From Asanoa sp040676615 (GTDB lineage: Bacteria; Actinomycetota; Actinomycetes; Mycobacteriales; Micromonosporaceae): a stretch of 64,000 bases of DNA. The DNA lies in assembly GCF_040676615.1 (NCBI RefSeq), contig NZ_JBFAPI010000002.1, positions 1 to 64,000 of the forward strand. The letters run 5' to 3'. The notes under the pieces are model-generated. The model saw only the letters and a list, made by a program, of their open reading frames with translations. It was not told the DNA's origin and made no database searches. The position numbers were made by a program, and so were the translations under genes. Within the stretch, counting starts at the first letter, position 1; each line of letters starts with the position of its first letter. Positions 63,371 to 64,000 of the stretch are shown piece after piece.

Positions 63371-64000
63371 GCGGCGACGTCAGCGCGCTGCTGGTGGGTT
63401 TCGCCCGGACGCTGCGGCATGCCGGGGTGGCCGCCGGCCCCGACCGGGTGCAGACGATGCTGCGCGCGGTCGACGCCCTCGGTGCCGTCACGCCGGCACG
63501 GCTCTACTGGGCCGGCCGGCAGACGCTCTGCGCCGAGCCCGACGACCTGGCCATCTACGACGCCGCGTTCGCCGCCTACTTCGGCGGCCAGCAACCCGCC
63601 GCCGGCCGCCTGGTCAACCCGGCGCCGGCCCCGCCCAGCATCGCGGCGCCCTACACCTCGGGCCCGCCGGCCGACGCGGCCGACACCGGCGAGCAACCAC
63701 AGCTCCTCGGCCTGTCGGCGAGCACCGTCGAGATCCTCCGCCAGCGCGACTTCGCCCTGCTCACCCCGCGCGAGCGCGACGAGGTGCGGCGGCTGCTGGC
63801 GCTGCTCGGCCCGCAGACGGCGGCCCGCCGCAGCCGCCGCCGGCGGCCGGCCCGCGGCGGTGAGGTCGACCCGACCCGCACCGTGCGGTCGGCGCTGCGG
63901 CACGCCGGCGAGCCGACCCGGCTGGCCACCCGGCGGCGCGGCCAGCGCCCCCGCCGGCTGGTGCTGCTGGTCGACGTGTCCGGCTCGATGAGCCCCTACG
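63367..64000 (+). CDS. VWA-domain CoxE-like protein, 3'-truncated by window end
   Basis: The first 211 codons are visible. ATG 63367 overlaps the MoxR stop (ATGA). The N-terminal half is helical (LLVGFARTLRHAGVAAGPDR), typical of the CoxE/DUF58-like VWA proteins, then a very Arg-rich linker (RRSRRRRPARGG) leads into the VWA domain, where LLVDVSGSMS gives the MIDAS residues Asp203, Ser205 and Ser207. With MoxR it would form a metal-dependent chaperone complex. In CO-dehydrogenase-like clusters this pair assists cofactor maturation of molybdenum hydroxylases; whether such enzymes lie downstream cannot be seen. Confidence 0.88.
   Translation, partial: MSGDVSALLVGFARTLRHAGVAAGPDRVQTMLRAVDALGAVTPARLYWAGRQTLCAEPDDLAIYDAAFAAYFGGQQPAAGRLVNPAPAPPSIAAPYTSGPPADAADTGEQPQLLGLSASTVEILRQRDFALLTPRERDEVRRLLALLGPQTAARRSRRRRPARGGEVDPTRTVRSALRHAGEPTRLATRRRGQRPRRLVLLVDVSGSMSPY

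Overview
The window is about 64 kb of very GC-rich chromosomal DNA with tightly packed genes, many GTG starts and many 4-bp stop/start overlaps. WhiB/Wbl proteins, an SsgA-like protein, SigR/RsrA, a Ni-superoxide dismutase, actinobacterial Kgd, ribosomal protein bL37 and DUF5709/DUF6104 proteins point to a sporulating or differentiating actinomycete. Micromonosporaceae is my best guess, but gene content cannot fix the family. I see no rRNA, tRNA, insertion sequence, prophage or CRISPR array. Most of the window looks like stable core chromosome.

Layout. 0-2.2 kb: end of a hotdog-fold protein and a two-gene ABC exporter. 2.3-9.6 kb: central carbon genes (kgd, a small DUF6104 gene, pta-ackA). 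9.6-13.3 kb: a small membrane protein, two paralogous secreted alpha/beta hydrolases and a secreted beta-helix protein. 13.3-14.6 kb: a 1.2-kb stretch without a convincing gene, holding a 36-bp tandem repeat and a perfect 15-bp inverted repeat. 14.6-19.8 kb: an RsbW-like protein, divergent sodN/sodX, malic enzyme, a quinone-oxidoreductase-like enzyme and a lipid kinase. 20.2-24.7 kb: whiB1 with a Crp-like site, then an assimilatory sulfate-reduction operon (sulfite reductase, zinc ribbon, CysH, sirohydrochlorin chelatase) preceded by a cysteine-type leader peptide. 24.8-32.3 kb: a GT-C glycosyltransferase, a PdtaS-like kinase, a SIS protein, a divergent MFS/TetR pair, GNAT and a biotin carrier protein. 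32.4-39 kb: bL37, rsrA-sigR with a SigR-type promoter, a second Wbl, an SRAP/YedK protein, aroA, rsgA and hisN. From memory, the order whiB1 / pdtaS / small biotin protein / rshA-sigH / SRAP / aroA / rsgA resembles the mycobacterial Rv3219-Rv3228 neighbourhood with extra genes inserted.

41-49.5 kb is the most unusual region. It is a dense signalling cluster: a STAS-like/HATPase fusion, a SigB/F-type sigma factor fused to a STAS domain that lacks the phosphorylatable serine, a NarL-type two-component pair, an ANTAR-GAF-PAS-PAS-PP2C phosphatase, an RsbW-like/STAS pair and an SsgA-like protein. Together they suggest a partner-switching stress or developmental circuit.

49.6-64 kb: divergent lysE/lysG, a prs paralogue, glpK, purC, an orphan sugar-binding lipoprotein, two 1015-residue FtsX-type permeases without an ATPase, and a MoxR/VWA (CoxD/CoxE-like) pair cut by the window end.

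Regulation visible in the sequence includes a recurring TAnnnT hexamer 6-8 bp before the start codon at many genes, which suggests widespread leaderless mRNAs. Several strong hairpins lie between convergent genes. All functions are inferred from reading motifs; no database search was run.
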